Part shown: piece after piece, positions 51,043 to 58,187 of the stretch | Position numbering within the stretch: position 1 is the first letter of the stretch | Layout of the letters: every line of letters begins with the position of its first letter | From: JBFXCK01 sp050182275 | GTDB taxonomy: Bacteria; Pseudomonadota; Alphaproteobacteria; SHNJ01 | DNA length: 58,187 nucleotides | Assembly: GCA_050182275.1 (NCBI GenBank) | Contig: JBFXCK010000011.1 | Span: 1 to 58,187, forward strand | Reading direction: 5' to 3' | Position numbers and translations under genes: made by a program | Notes under the pieces: generated by a model | What the model was told of the DNA's origin: nothing | Databases searched by the model: none | What the model saw: the letters and a program-made list of their open reading frames with translations, nothing else

Positions 51043-52133
51043 CGCTGTTTCTGAAACCACTTTATAGCGGCAAGCCCTAGGGTAATGGCGGGAACGCTGA
51101 TGCCAAGCGCGGCGGGCAACGAACTGCCGCCGGTGGGGATTTGCCCAAGCCTAGAGAGCAGAGGTTTTGAGTCTTGTTTAATAGAGGTTTGAGAAGAATA
51201 GAAAGCTTCATCAGAACGGGAAGGGGATGCGGCATAAGAAGCGGAGGTCCCGGAGCGCGTTCCGGCATAGCGGGATTCGGATTGACGCCTTAAAATTTCC
51301 GCCGGATTCATGGCGGGCGGCAAATAAAGCACTTCATCTTGTAAATCAATGCGCTCGGCTTGGGCGATCATCCGGAGTTGTTGGCCGATGCTGCTTTGCG
51401 CCTTTTGTACCAACTGTTGATGGTCGGGGGTGCCTTGAAAATCCGCCGCCACGGTCATTCTATCGAACTGGCCATCAATATGATCCGTTTGAACGTTAGG
51501 CGTATTATAAGTTTTGGTAACTTCCTGGGCGGAGGAAGTGTCGGTGGTTTGGCTGTCTAGCTCGCCAGTAAGGCGCAGCGTAAAAAATGGCCGCATATCG
51601 CCTGATGCCACTTGGCCATTCACGGTTGGAAAAATTTCCCATACCGTATCGCTGCCTTGCCGGGCGAATTCCCATCCCCGGTCGCCAAAATTATCAATGG
51701 AAGGACGCAGCCATACGGTATTGTATCCTTCATTGTTATAAAAAATCAGCATATCTTGAGAGGGAGAATTCAAAGTGCCGTCGGCCGTATAATCGGTGCG
51801 GAGAATGGTTGGCATATAGCCCGGATTATTAAGAGTAGATATATGATGCACACTCCGGGCATAGGGCGCCAGCATTTCAGCGATATTCCGCAATTCAGCC
51901 TCACTGCCGATTTCTTGTGGTAAAGCAGGAAAGCCGGAGCCATTTAGGATGAAATTCCATTGCTGGTTAATCAAGGTGGGCGATTGCCATTGCGCGCCCT
52001 CTATCCGGTAATTCAAGCGCAAATGCACATACATTTGATTAGAGTTAGGAACTGGATAAGCGGTGATAAGATAAGGATTCCCGAAATAAACCGGATTATC
52101 TCTGATCAAAGGAGGGGGCGAAGGATCAGTCAT
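51039..52133 (-). CDS. Unknown protein with a C-terminal membrane anchor
   Basis: The protein has 364 residues and no N-terminal signal. Residues 1-200 are beta-rich with many Asn, Pro, Tyr and Trp (LITAYPVPNSNQMYVHLRLN). About 205-330 are polar, Ser/Gln-rich and probably disordered. The last 25 residues form one hydrophobic helix (ALGISVPAITLGLAAIKWF) ending in KQR. This tail-anchor layout is unusual for a bacterial protein. No family is recognised. It is convergent with the solute-binding gene and stands alone; the 5' region has a hairpin at 52153-52183. Confidence 0.6.
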   Translation of the reverse strand: MTDPSPPPLIRDNPVYFGNPYLITAYPVPNSNQMYVHLRLNYRIEGAQWQSPTLINQQWNFILNGSGFPALPQEIGSEAELRNIAEMLAPYARSVHHISTLNNPGYMPTILRTDYTADGTLNSPSQDMLIFYNNEGYNTVWLRPSIDNFGDRGWEFARQGSDTVWEIFPTVNGQVASGDMRPFFTLRLTGELDSQTTDTSSAQEVTKTYNTPNVQTDHIDGQFDRMTVAADFQGTPDHQQLVQKAQSSIGQQLRMIAQAERIDLQDEVLYLPPAMNPAEILRRQSESRYAGTRSGTSASYAASPSRSDEAFYSSQTSIKQDSKPLLSRLGQIPTGGSSLPAALGISVPAITLGLAAIKWFQKQR

Positions 52134-52152
52134 TTCATACCTGCCTGGGGGG

Positions 52153-52183
52153 TTTTAGGGGCGGCTCGCTAGCGGCTCCTAAA
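52153..52183 (-). other. Hairpin in the 5' region of the C-terminally anchored unknown gene
   Basis: TTTTAGGGGC (52153-52162) can pair with GCTCCTAAA (52175-52183) with a G-T wobble, and the inner bases contain GCTCGC/GCTAGC-like complementarity. It lies 20 to 50 bases upstream of the start codon at 52133. It may be a leader structure or a terminator of an upstream transcript. Confidence 0.3.
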
Positions 52184-52329
52184 GCCTAATTTCAAATGGT
52201 TAATTTTTTTTAAATGCGTATTTCCCTCTTTTGATTTATACAAAAGGAGGGTTATTTGTCAATCTACAAGATACGATATTAATCTTTTAGACTATATAAA
52301 GCCCAAGAATTGAAGGCAAAAGCTTGAAT

Positions 52330-53223
52330 TTAAGCTGCTTTTAGTCGGTTTTGCTGAGATTGCTGCCCCTGCCGCATCCGAAAGCGGGCTTTGGCGGCTT
52401 GGCTGGTTTTATCATGGCAATGCGGGCAAGAGACGCCGGCTTCAAAATGGGGGTGGCGGCGGTCATTTTCGGTTAGGGCGTAACCGCAGCCAAAGCACAT
52501 CGAATAATTCCCTTCTTTAAGCCCATGGCCCACGCTGACGCGGCGGTCGAAGACATAACATTCGCCTTGCCATTTGCTGGCTTCAAGGGGCACTTCTTCC
52601 AAATATTTCAAGATGCCGCCTTTTAAGTGATAAACTTCCTCAAAACCCTCGGCGCGCATAAAGGCCGATGCTTTTTCACAGCGGATTCCGCCGGTGCAAA
52701 ACATCGCGATCTTTTTATGTTTTTTCGGATCAAGATTTTGGCGCACATAGGCGGCGAAATCGGTGAAATTTTCAATTGCCGGATCGCGGGCGCCTGCAAA
52801 GGTGCCGATCATGGTTTCATAAGAATTCCGCGTATCAAGCAGCGTAACTTCGGAATCGGCGATCAACTCATTCCATTCTTGCGCCGTTACATAAGTGCCG
52901 GCCAGGCGGGCAGGGTCGGCATTGGGCTGCTTGAAGGTGATGATTTCGCGCTTGAGGCGGATTTTCAGGCGGTTAAAAGGCTTTTTTTCAGCGGTAGAAA
53001 ATTTTACATCCTCGCGCGGCAATTGCGTGTGTATCGCTAAAATTTCCAGCATATGGTCAATCGCGCCTGCCGGCCCTGCCAATGTACCGTTGATTCCCTC
53101 GGGCGCGATCAGGAGCGAGCCATAAAGCTCTAATTCCGCGAAGGCGTTTTTTAAAGTTTGACGCAAATGACCGGGGTTAGCAATCGGCGTAAAACGGTAT
53201 AAGGCGGCGACAGTGTAAAGCAT
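52330..53223 (-). CDS. trhO: tRNA uridine(34) hydroxylase TrhO (rhodanese family)
   Basis: ATG 53223 gives 297 residues; codons upstream to 53268 have no support. The N-terminal domain (MLYTVAALYRFTPIANP) and GSLLIAPEGINGTLAGPAGA are characteristic of YceA/TrhO. The rhodanese domain has LLDTRNSYETMIGTFAGA and IAMFCTGGIRCEKASAFM, with the catalytic Cys at about 177. The C-terminus carries CFGCGYALTENDRRHPHFEA and SCPHCH, a zinc-like site. TrhO hydroxylates U34 of tRNAs using oxygen on the way to cmo5U or mo5U. Length and motifs are complete. Confidence 0.92.
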   Translation of the reverse strand: MLYTVAALYRFTPIANPGHLRQTLKNAFAELELYGSLLIAPEGINGTLAGPAGAIDHMLEILAIHTQLPREDVKFSTAEKKPFNRLKIRLKREIITFKQPNADPARLAGTYVTAQEWNELIADSEVTLLDTRNSYETMIGTFAGARDPAIENFTDFAAYVRQNLDPKKHKKIAMFCTGGIRCEKASAFMRAEGFEEVYHLKGGILKYLEEVPLEASKWQGECYVFDRRVSVGHGLKEGNYSMCFGCGYALTENDRRHPHFEAGVSCPHCHDKTSQAAKARFRMRQGQQSQQNRLKAA

Positions 53224-53352
53224 AATTTTTTGTACCTGAAAGAGCGGGAATTGGCAAAACTTATTCACCGCCCTTCGGTGTTCATAAGCAAAAAAATGTG
53301 ATAAGGTTAAGAATCTAAACCGTTATTTTATTATAACCGTGGGGAGAAAATC

Positions 53353-53559
53353 ATGGCAGCCAAAGCAAAACCTAAAACCAAGGCCGGTAAACAGCGCAAA
53401 GTACATAAGGTTATGCACGAATATAAGCATGGCCAGTTAAAATCGGGCAAGGGTGGAAAGGTACGGTCGCGCAAACAGGCCATCGCCATTGCTTTAAGCG
53501 AATCCGGCCAATCGAAATATAAGAATAAAAGCCGCTCTAAGAAGCGGAAGAGCGCTTAA
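53353..53559 (+). CDS. Small basic protein, DUF6496-like
   Basis: The protein has 68 residues, about one third Lys or Arg. VMHEYKHGQLKSGKGGKVRS followed by RKQAIAIALSESGQSKY is the pattern of a widespread family of small proteins (DUF6496) of unknown function, common in soil alphaproteobacteria. GGGGAGAAAATC precedes the ATG. It has its own terminator 11 bases downstream. Nucleic-acid binding is plausible from charge only. Confidence 0.8.
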   Translation: MAAKAKPKTKAGKQRKVHKVMHEYKHGQLKSGKGGKVRSRKQAIAIALSESGQSKYKNKSRSKKRKSA

Positions 53560-53569
53560 GCAGAAATAA

Positions 53570-53600
53570 AAAGGGGGCGGCAATAACCGCCCCCTTTATT
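53570..53600. terminator. Intrinsic terminator, bidirectional
   Basis: AAAGGGGGCGG (53570-53580) pairs perfectly with CCGCCCCCTTT (53587-53597) around a six-base loop. T-rich sequence follows on the plus strand and A-rich sequence precedes it, so it can end both the small basic gene (+) and the DUF892 gene (-). Confidence 0.9.
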
Positions 53601-53612
53601 CCGTTCGCTAAT

Positions 53613-54110
53613 TTAAGCCGCGGCCAGCGCTTCTTGGTTGATGGTGCTTTCCGCCAAATTGGTTAGTTTTTGGTCGGCGGCTTTTTCCTCGTCCAAAGTT
53701 TGCTTTAGCAGCTCGGCCTGGTCATTCATGCCCAAAAGCTGCGCATATTTAGCCGCGGTGCCATAGGAGGCGATTTCATAATGTTCGACTTTCTGCGCGG
53801 CGCAAATTAAGGCGGCGTCTTTAATGGCTTCCGGCATTTTAGCGCTGATAGCTTCCTTGCCTTCTTTCACCAGTCCTTGCATTGCTTCGCAAGTTTCGCC
53901 GCTGGGCTTTTCTTCAAGTTCCTCGAAGATTTTTTCCAGGCGCTGGACATGGGTTTCGGTTTCCCGCAAATGGCTTTGGAATGCGGCCTTAAGCTGCGCA
54001 TTAGTGGATTCTTCCGCCATTTTGGGCAAGGCCTTGGTTAGCTGCATTTCGGCGTTGTAAAGGTCGCGTAACAGGTCAAGATAGAGTTCGTTTAAAGATT
54101 CGATTTTCAT
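53613..54110 (-). CDS. DUF892 ferritin-like protein (YciF/YciE family)
   Basis: The protein has 165 residues, all helical. Signatures are LYLDLLRDLYNAEMQLTKAL, AAFQSHLRETETHVQRLEKI (with the Glu/His metal ligands) and VEHYEIASYGTAAKYAQLLG, the YciF/DUF892 pattern of a four-helix ferritin-like fold. A strong AAGGAGC ribosome-binding site precedes ATG 54110. Members are induced by stress and may bind iron; the exact role is unknown. It converges with the small basic gene at a shared terminator. Confidence 0.9.
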   Translation of the reverse strand: MKIESLNELYLDLLRDLYNAEMQLTKALPKMAEESTNAQLKAAFQSHLRETETHVQRLEKIFEELEEKPSGETCEAMQGLVKEGKEAISAKMPEAIKDAALICAAQKVEHYEIASYGTAAKYAQLLGMNDQAELLKQTLDEEKAADQKLTNLAESTINQEALAAA

Positions 54111-54336
54111 GAGATGCTCCTTTGCATGAAGGTAGATTCAAGCGTTTAACAGGAGTACCCCACCTGTGCGTTCAGGGCCATTGAACGAAGGCTTATCCAA
54201 GGAGACTATCATAGAAATTTGGGTAAGTAAACAATCGCGCTCTTGCCAATGGGGATAGCCTCTATTAAAACTAAAGCATATTTTTGCTTCATCCGGCGTT
54301 TTTATATTAATAGATTTTTAGCGGGAGAAAATAAAT

Positions 54337-55023
54337 ATGTCCTTGCGCGTTACCAGCCATGATTATGAATGGCATCCAAAATATTTTGGCGTAATCGTGG
54401 GCTTGTTTTGCGCGCTTTACATGATCACCGGCGTGGCGGTATTAAAAATGGTTGATTTCGGCCCCTTTATTTTGCCGGCGGCAATTATCACTTTCCCCTT
54501 ATGCTGCATTATCACCGATTTATTGACGGAAGTTTACGGATTTAACCGCACCCGCCAGGCGGTGTGGACGGCATTGGTATGTACTTTTTTATTCGCAGTG
54601 TTTACGCAAATTACGATTTATTTGCCGCCCGCCGATTTTTGGCCGCATCAAGAAGCTTTCGCCGCGATCTTTAAAGCCACGCCGCGTATAGCACTGGCCG
54701 GAATGCTGGCCTGGGTGGTAGGGGAATTTTCCAACACTTATGTTATGTCGAAAATGAAAATTGCGCAAAACGCTAAAAATATGTCGGTGCGGTTCATTGC
54801 CTCGACGGCGGTAGGGCAGTTTTTCGATTCGCTGGTGTTCTTTAGCGTGGCTTTCGCCGGAACATTGCCTTGGGACGTGTTTTTTAAAATCATGATTACC
54901 GGCTGGCTGGCCAAAGTAGCTTATGAAGCGGTTTCCCTGCCGATTTCCATTCCAGTCACCAAATGGGTCAAGCGCCTGGAAGGCGTTGAGCATTTCGATA
55001 AGCAGAAATTATCCCTGGTCTAG
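54337..55023 (+). CDS. Queuosine precursor transporter (VUT/YhhQ family)
   Basis: The protein has 228 residues with six or seven membrane helices. The signature FPLCCIITDLLTEVYGFNRT (about 51-70), VGEFSNTYVMSKMK and FIASTAVGQFFDSLVFFSVA define the VUT/YhhQ family, which imports queuosine precursors such as preQ0 or preQ1. GCGGGAGAAAATAA precedes the ATG. It stands alone; an element in its 5' region could regulate it, but no preQ1 riboswitch was recognised. Confidence 0.88.
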   Translation: MSLRVTSHDYEWHPKYFGVIVGLFCALYMITGVAVLKMVDFGPFILPAAIITFPLCCIITDLLTEVYGFNRTRQAVWTALVCTFLFAVFTQITIYLPPADFWPHQEAFAAIFKATPRIALAGMLAWVVGEFSNTYVMSKMKIAQNAKNMSVRFIASTAVGQFFDSLVFFSVAFAGTLPWDVFFKIMITGWLAKVAYEAVSLPISIPVTKWVKRLEGVEHFDKQKLSLV

Positions 55024-55032
55024 GTTGTTTAG

Positions 55033-56349
55033 TTACCCCTGCTTGCCGGCGAATTTACGCTTGGCATGACACGGCTTTTTTTTATGCCATGGACGCTGCG
55101 GGCGGGCTTCGCCGTCATTGCCAAAGGGGGATTTTTTCTTTTCCCAATGCCGGCGGCCATAGGCTTTTTTCTTTTGGTGCGGCGATTGGAAAGATTTTTT
55201 GGAAGCGGGCTTTCCTTGGCTCGCCGGTTTGCTTGCCGAGGCGCTGAAAGACCCTTCAATTTTTACATTTGGATCCAGCAGGCGCTGAATTTCGCGCCAC
55301 TGCGCCCGGTCGTGACCGGTTAAAATACACAGCGATTCTCCTTCCGCTCCGGCGCGCGCGGTGCGGCCGATGCGGTGAATGTAATCTTCGGGCACTTGCG
55401 GCAGGTCATAGTTAATGACGTGCTGAATATGCGGAATATCCAGGCCGCGGGCGGCGATGTCGGTTGCCACCAAAATGCGGTATTTTTCGTTGCGGAATTC
55501 GGAAATAACCTTATCGCGCTGACGCTGGCGTAAATTACCGTGAATCGCGGCGGCGCCCAAATCGTATTTCCATAATTTTTCGGTGATGCGGTCGGCGTTA
55601 CGTTTGGTTTTGACAAACACAATGACCGAGCCTTGACGCTGTCTCAATTCGCTTACCAACGTGTCGAATTTTTCGGCATCGCCGACTTGCACGATTTTTT
55701 GGGTGATTTTTTCCATCGGCTGGGTGGTAGAGCCAACACTGATGCGCAAAGGATTGTTTTGGTATTTGTGCGCCATTTTCACGATGTTATCGGGCAAAGT
55801 GGCCGAGAACAGCAAGGTTTGACGCTGCTTTGGCACGTGCTTGACGATCAAATCGATCTGCGGGCCAAAACCCATATCCAGCATGCGGTCGGTTTCATCC
55901 AATACCAAGAAGCCGGTGTTATGCAGTTTCAAACTGCCGCGTTTTAAGTGATCATTGATGCGCCCCGGCGTGCCGACGATTAGACGCGGGCGCGATTGCA
56001 GCTGGTTCAATTGCTTGTTCATTGATTCGCCGCCGATCAGCAAAGCGCCTTTGACGCTGCGCGGATGGCCAACGAATTGCACCAGCATATCCAATACTTG
56101 CCGCGCCAACTCGCGCGTTGGCGTCATTACCAACGCTGTGGCATGCGGCTCTTTCATTAATTTCGCAATCAAGGGAATGCCAAAGGCGCCGGTTTTGCCG
56201 GTGCCGGTTTGGGCGGTGCCTAGAATGTCTTTGCCTTCCAACGCCGGCGGAATTGCCTGCAATTGAATGGGGGTGGGGGTTTTAAAGCTCATCGCCGCCA
56301 ATGTTTTACAAATCTCGGGCGATAGGCCAAATTGATTGAATTCGGTCAT
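55033..56349 (-). CDS. rhlE: DEAD-box RNA helicase (RhlE-like)
   Basis: The protein has 438 residues. Q-motif FNQFGLSPEICKTLAAMSFK, AQTGTGKTGAF (Walker A, about 46), PTRELARQV, VGTPGRI, VLDETDRMLDMGF (DETD instead of DEAD), SATLP, ARGLDIP and HRIGRTARAG are in order. The basic tail (about 370-438) is rich in Lys, Ser and Pro, as in RhlE. It unwinds RNA in ribosome assembly or RNA decay. AGAGGACTATC precedes ATG 56349. The DETD change is a notable variant of motif II, though other motifs are normal. Confidence 0.93.
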   Translation of the reverse strand: MTEFNQFGLSPEICKTLAAMSFKTPTPIQLQAIPPALEGKDILGTAQTGTGKTGAFGIPLIAKLMKEPHATALVMTPTRELARQVLDMLVQFVGHPRSVKGALLIGGESMNKQLNQLQSRPRLIVGTPGRINDHLKRGSLKLHNTGFLVLDETDRMLDMGFGPQIDLIVKHVPKQRQTLLFSATLPDNIVKMAHKYQNNPLRISVGSTTQPMEKITQKIVQVGDAEKFDTLVSELRQRQGSVIVFVKTKRNADRITEKLWKYDLGAAAIHGNLRQRQRDKVISEFRNEKYRILVATDIAARGLDIPHIQHVINYDLPQVPEDYIHRIGRTARAGAEGESLCILTGHDRAQWREIQRLLDPNVKIEGSFSASASKPASQGKPASKKSFQSPHQKKKAYGRRHWEKKKSPFGNDGEARPQRPWHKKKPCHAKRKFAGKQG

Positions 56350-56591
56350 GATAGTCCTCTTGCGGGGTCAATACAGCTAAAGCCCCTATACCCGCTGGGA
56401 CTGGCTAGAACGTCATGGAAAAAATGATGCCGCGGCCGACGCTCGCGAAGCCACAAAAATTTCTTTATTCAAAGAGACTTAAGGGAGCGATATCAATTTT
56501 CTATTTATATTTATATAAATCGCAAATTTTTGCCGCTCATGGCATCTATAGCAGGTACATCTAAAGGTTGTTGGATAAGAAGTCAAGGGAA

Positions 56592-57290
56592 TTAATGGCC
56601 AACCCATTTCGCCACAAAAAAGGCGGCTGCGGCGGCGGCCGAGCCCACAGCCGCTGTTTGCAAGGCGCCGCTGACCGGATTAAGGCCGGTGAATTTGCCT
56701 TTGACGGCGCCGAAAATCAGCAATGTTGTTAAAGTCACGGCGATGGAGGCGGAAAGGGCGCGTTCCACATTATCGGTCAGCATATAAGAGGCAAGCGGGA
56801 TAAGGCCGCCGATTAAATAGGCCCCGCCAATAGTGGCGGCGCTTTGCAGCGCGCGTTTGGGTTCGGGTTTTTCCAAGCCCAGCTCAAAGCGCATCATAAA
56901 ATCAACCCAACGGTCGCGGTTTTTAGAAAGCGCTTCGACCACCAATTTGGCATCAGATTTTTCCAAGCCATAACTTTCAAAAATTTCGGAAACTTCCTTT
57001 TTTTCAACTTCGGGTAAATGATCGACCTCATAATATTCGCGTGCCAGTTCGGCTTGATAATGCTGCGCATCGGTGCGGGCGGCCAAATAACCCCCTAAAC
57101 CCATGGCGATAGAGCCGGCGGCAATTTCGGCAAGGCCGGCCGTGACGATCAAATCATTATTGGCGACCGCGCCCGCGATACCGGCGGCCAGCGCGAAGGG
57201 CACCGTCAGGCCATCGGCCATGCCGATTACAACATCGCGGACGGTTTTTGAAGCGGTGAAATGTTTTTCGATATGAGGAGTCGTGGGCAT
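56592..57290 (-). CDS. VIT1/CCC1 family iron/manganese transporter
   Basis: The protein has 232 residues from ATG 57290; a TTG 18 bases upstream (57308) is a possible alternative. The first membrane pair carries VRDVVIGMADGLTVPFALAA and AEIAAGSIAMGLGGYLAART, with the conserved Gly, Asp and Met of the VIT1/CCC1 family. A cytoplasmic helical Glu-rich segment (about 70-130) would bind metal, followed by three more helices. Members move Fe(II) or Mn(II) across a membrane. It is divergent from the b561-YceI gene; sharing of a regulator is possible. Confidence 0.88.
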   Translation of the reverse strand: MPTTPHIEKHFTASKTVRDVVIGMADGLTVPFALAAGIAGAVANNDLIVTAGLAEIAAGSIAMGLGGYLAARTDAQHYQAELAREYYEVDHLPEVEKKEVSEIFESYGLEKSDAKLVVEALSKNRDRWVDFMMRFELGLEKPEPKRALQSAATIGGAYLIGGLIPLASYMLTDNVERALSASIAVTLTTLLIFGAVKGKFTGLNPVSGALQTAAVGSAAAAAAFFVAKWVGH

Positions 57291-57378
57291 GAGCGTAATC
57301 TTAGGCAAAGAAGTTAAATAATGCTATAAAAAAGTATGTCATTCCCTAGATCAAAGTAATTCCGCGAGGTACAAAAAC

Positions 57379-58187
57379 ATGCTCCGCAACTCAGCAGAAA
57401 CTTACGGCCTGATCGCTAAGATGTTTCATTGGCTGGCGGCAATTTTTATTCTAACGCTTTTGCCCGTGGGTTGGATCATGACCGATATGCCGGTTAGTCC
57501 CGATAAATTGAAAATCTATGCGCTGCATAAAGCATTCGGCATGACTGTATTGGCCTTAATGATTTTGCGCCTTACCTGGCGCGCCACCAATCCGGTGCCG
57601 GCCTTACCGCCGATGCCGCCCAGGCAGCGATTGAGCGCTCATTTATCGCATTACGGTTTGTATGCGCTGGCGATTGCCATGCCCTTATTCGGCTGGTTGA
57701 TGTCGGCGGCGGCGGGGTTTCCGGTTTCCTATTTCGGTTTATTCGTAATTCCCAATCCTATCGCGGCAGACCCGGAATTGCGGCAATTCTTCAGGGCGGC
57801 GCATGGTGTCGGCGCTTATTTGTTGGCAGGGTTAATCACCTTACATATAGCGGCTGCGCTTTATCACCATTTTATCCGCCGGGATAATATATTGCGGCGG
57901 ATGCTGGTGGCAGCTTTGGTTTTTGCGGCATTGCCCGCCCAGGCAGCGCCCCTTTGGCAAGTCGATCAGCAGCGAAGCAAAATTGAATTCACCGCCTATT
58001 TCGAAAATGCGCCGGTGAAGGGCAAGTTTGAAAACTTCACCGCCATTATCGCATTCGATCCGAATGATTTAAAAACCAGCCGGATTGAAGCCATTATTGT
58101 GATTAACAGCCTTAATACTTATTATCCCGAGCGCGATCAAAATTTGCGCGGCGGCGATTGGTTTCAAACCGATATTTTTCCGCAAGC
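57379..58187 (+). CDS. Cytochrome b561-YceI fusion protein, 3' end outside window
   Basis: The frame is open from ATG 57379 to the window end, with at least 269 residues. The first part is a four-helix cytochrome b561 domain: MFHWLAAIFILTLLPVGWIM, LHKAFGMTVLALMILRLTWR, then helices with RAAHGVGAYLLAGLITLHIA. His residues near 16, 50, 154 and 167 are positioned as haem ligands. After a further hydrophobic segment ending AAPLWQVDQQRSKIEFTAYF the YceI lipocalin domain begins (about 190 on). YceI domains bind polyprenoids such as ubiquinone. The fusion probably moves electrons between quinones and haem at the inner membrane. A complete C-terminus is not visible. Confidence 0.85.
   Translation, partial: MLRNSAETYGLIAKMFHWLAAIFILTLLPVGWIMTDMPVSPDKLKIYALHKAFGMTVLALMILRLTWRATNPVPALPPMPPRQRLSAHLSHYGLYALAIAMPLFGWLMSAAAGFPVSYFGLFVIPNPIAADPELRQFFRAAHGVGAYLLAGLITLHIAAALYHHFIRRDNILRRMLVAALVFAALPAQAAPLWQVDQQRSKIEFTAYFENAPVKGKFENFTAIIAFDPNDLKTSRIEAIIVINSLNTYYPERDQNLRGGDWFQTDIFPQ

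Noticed and set aside
54111..54336. preQ1 riboswitch upstream of the queuosine precursor transporter
   Set aside because: No compact hairpin followed by an A-rich tail typical of preQ1 aptamers could be recognised in these bases.

Overview
The window reads as an alphaproteobacterial chromosome segment. The evidence is a siphophage tail module whose gene order matches the Rhodobacter gene transfer agent (DUF2460, DUF2163, NlpC/P60, host-specificity protein), a DUF2793 protein, a RepB-C/ParB-like pair with a serine recombinase, and a phasin-like protein. The genus cannot be told from the sequence. Base composition changes several times along the window, which fits a mosaic of acquired segments. 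No tRNA, rRNA or CRISPR array was seen.

Region 1 (1-9.87 kb, all + strand) is the 3' end of a prophage or GTA-like late operon: tape measure, the four GTA-type tail-tip genes, tail or fibre accessory proteins, a coiled-coil/membrane protein, an RNNNPGN-type lysis or virion protein, and an overlapping Rz/Rz1-type spanin pair. Most junctions are TAATG, TGATG or ATGA overlaps.

Region 2 (9.9-26.9 kb) is a defence and mobility island. A DUF488 protein and an unrecognised partner (+) meet tail-to-tail, with no spacer, a four-gene operon (-) of Fic, SNF2/RapA-like helicase, type III-like Mod and type III-like Res. Beyond a sharp composition boundary near 20.46 kb lies an operon of a large serine recombinase and two ParB-like proteins (-). 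Divergent from it are an HTH protein, a fused GmrSD-type (DUF262-DUF1524) restriction enzyme and a small zinc-ribbon protein. The recombinase-ParB-ParB cassette and the Fic-led restriction operon are the best candidates for undescribed biology.

Region 3 (27-47.7 kb) is a dense export and detoxification cluster. It holds a complete RND pump (adaptor, pump, outer-membrane factor) divergent from its TetR regulator, with an AcrR-like operator between them; an LpxR-like lipid A deacylase overlapping that regulator; a DODA-type dioxygenase and a nitroreductase divergent from an HxlR regulator; a CopA-like P-type ATPase; an EmrAB pump behind a MarR regulator; and a YhiI/RbbA/YhhJ-type ABC exporter behind a second TetR regulator. 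Each regulator has a palindrome lying in a plausible promoter.

Region 4 (47.7-58.2 kb) is ordinary, less GC-rich chromosome: a small lipoprotein, an excalibur-domain membrane protein, an isochorismatase-like hydrolase, a conserved Cys/Trp-rich protein, a family 3 solute-binding protein, an unknown C-terminally anchored protein, TrhO, a small basic protein with a clear terminator, a DUF892 ferritin-like protein, a queuosine-precursor transporter, an RhlE-type RNA helicase, a VIT1/CCC1 transporter and a cytochrome b561-YceI fusion cut by the window end.
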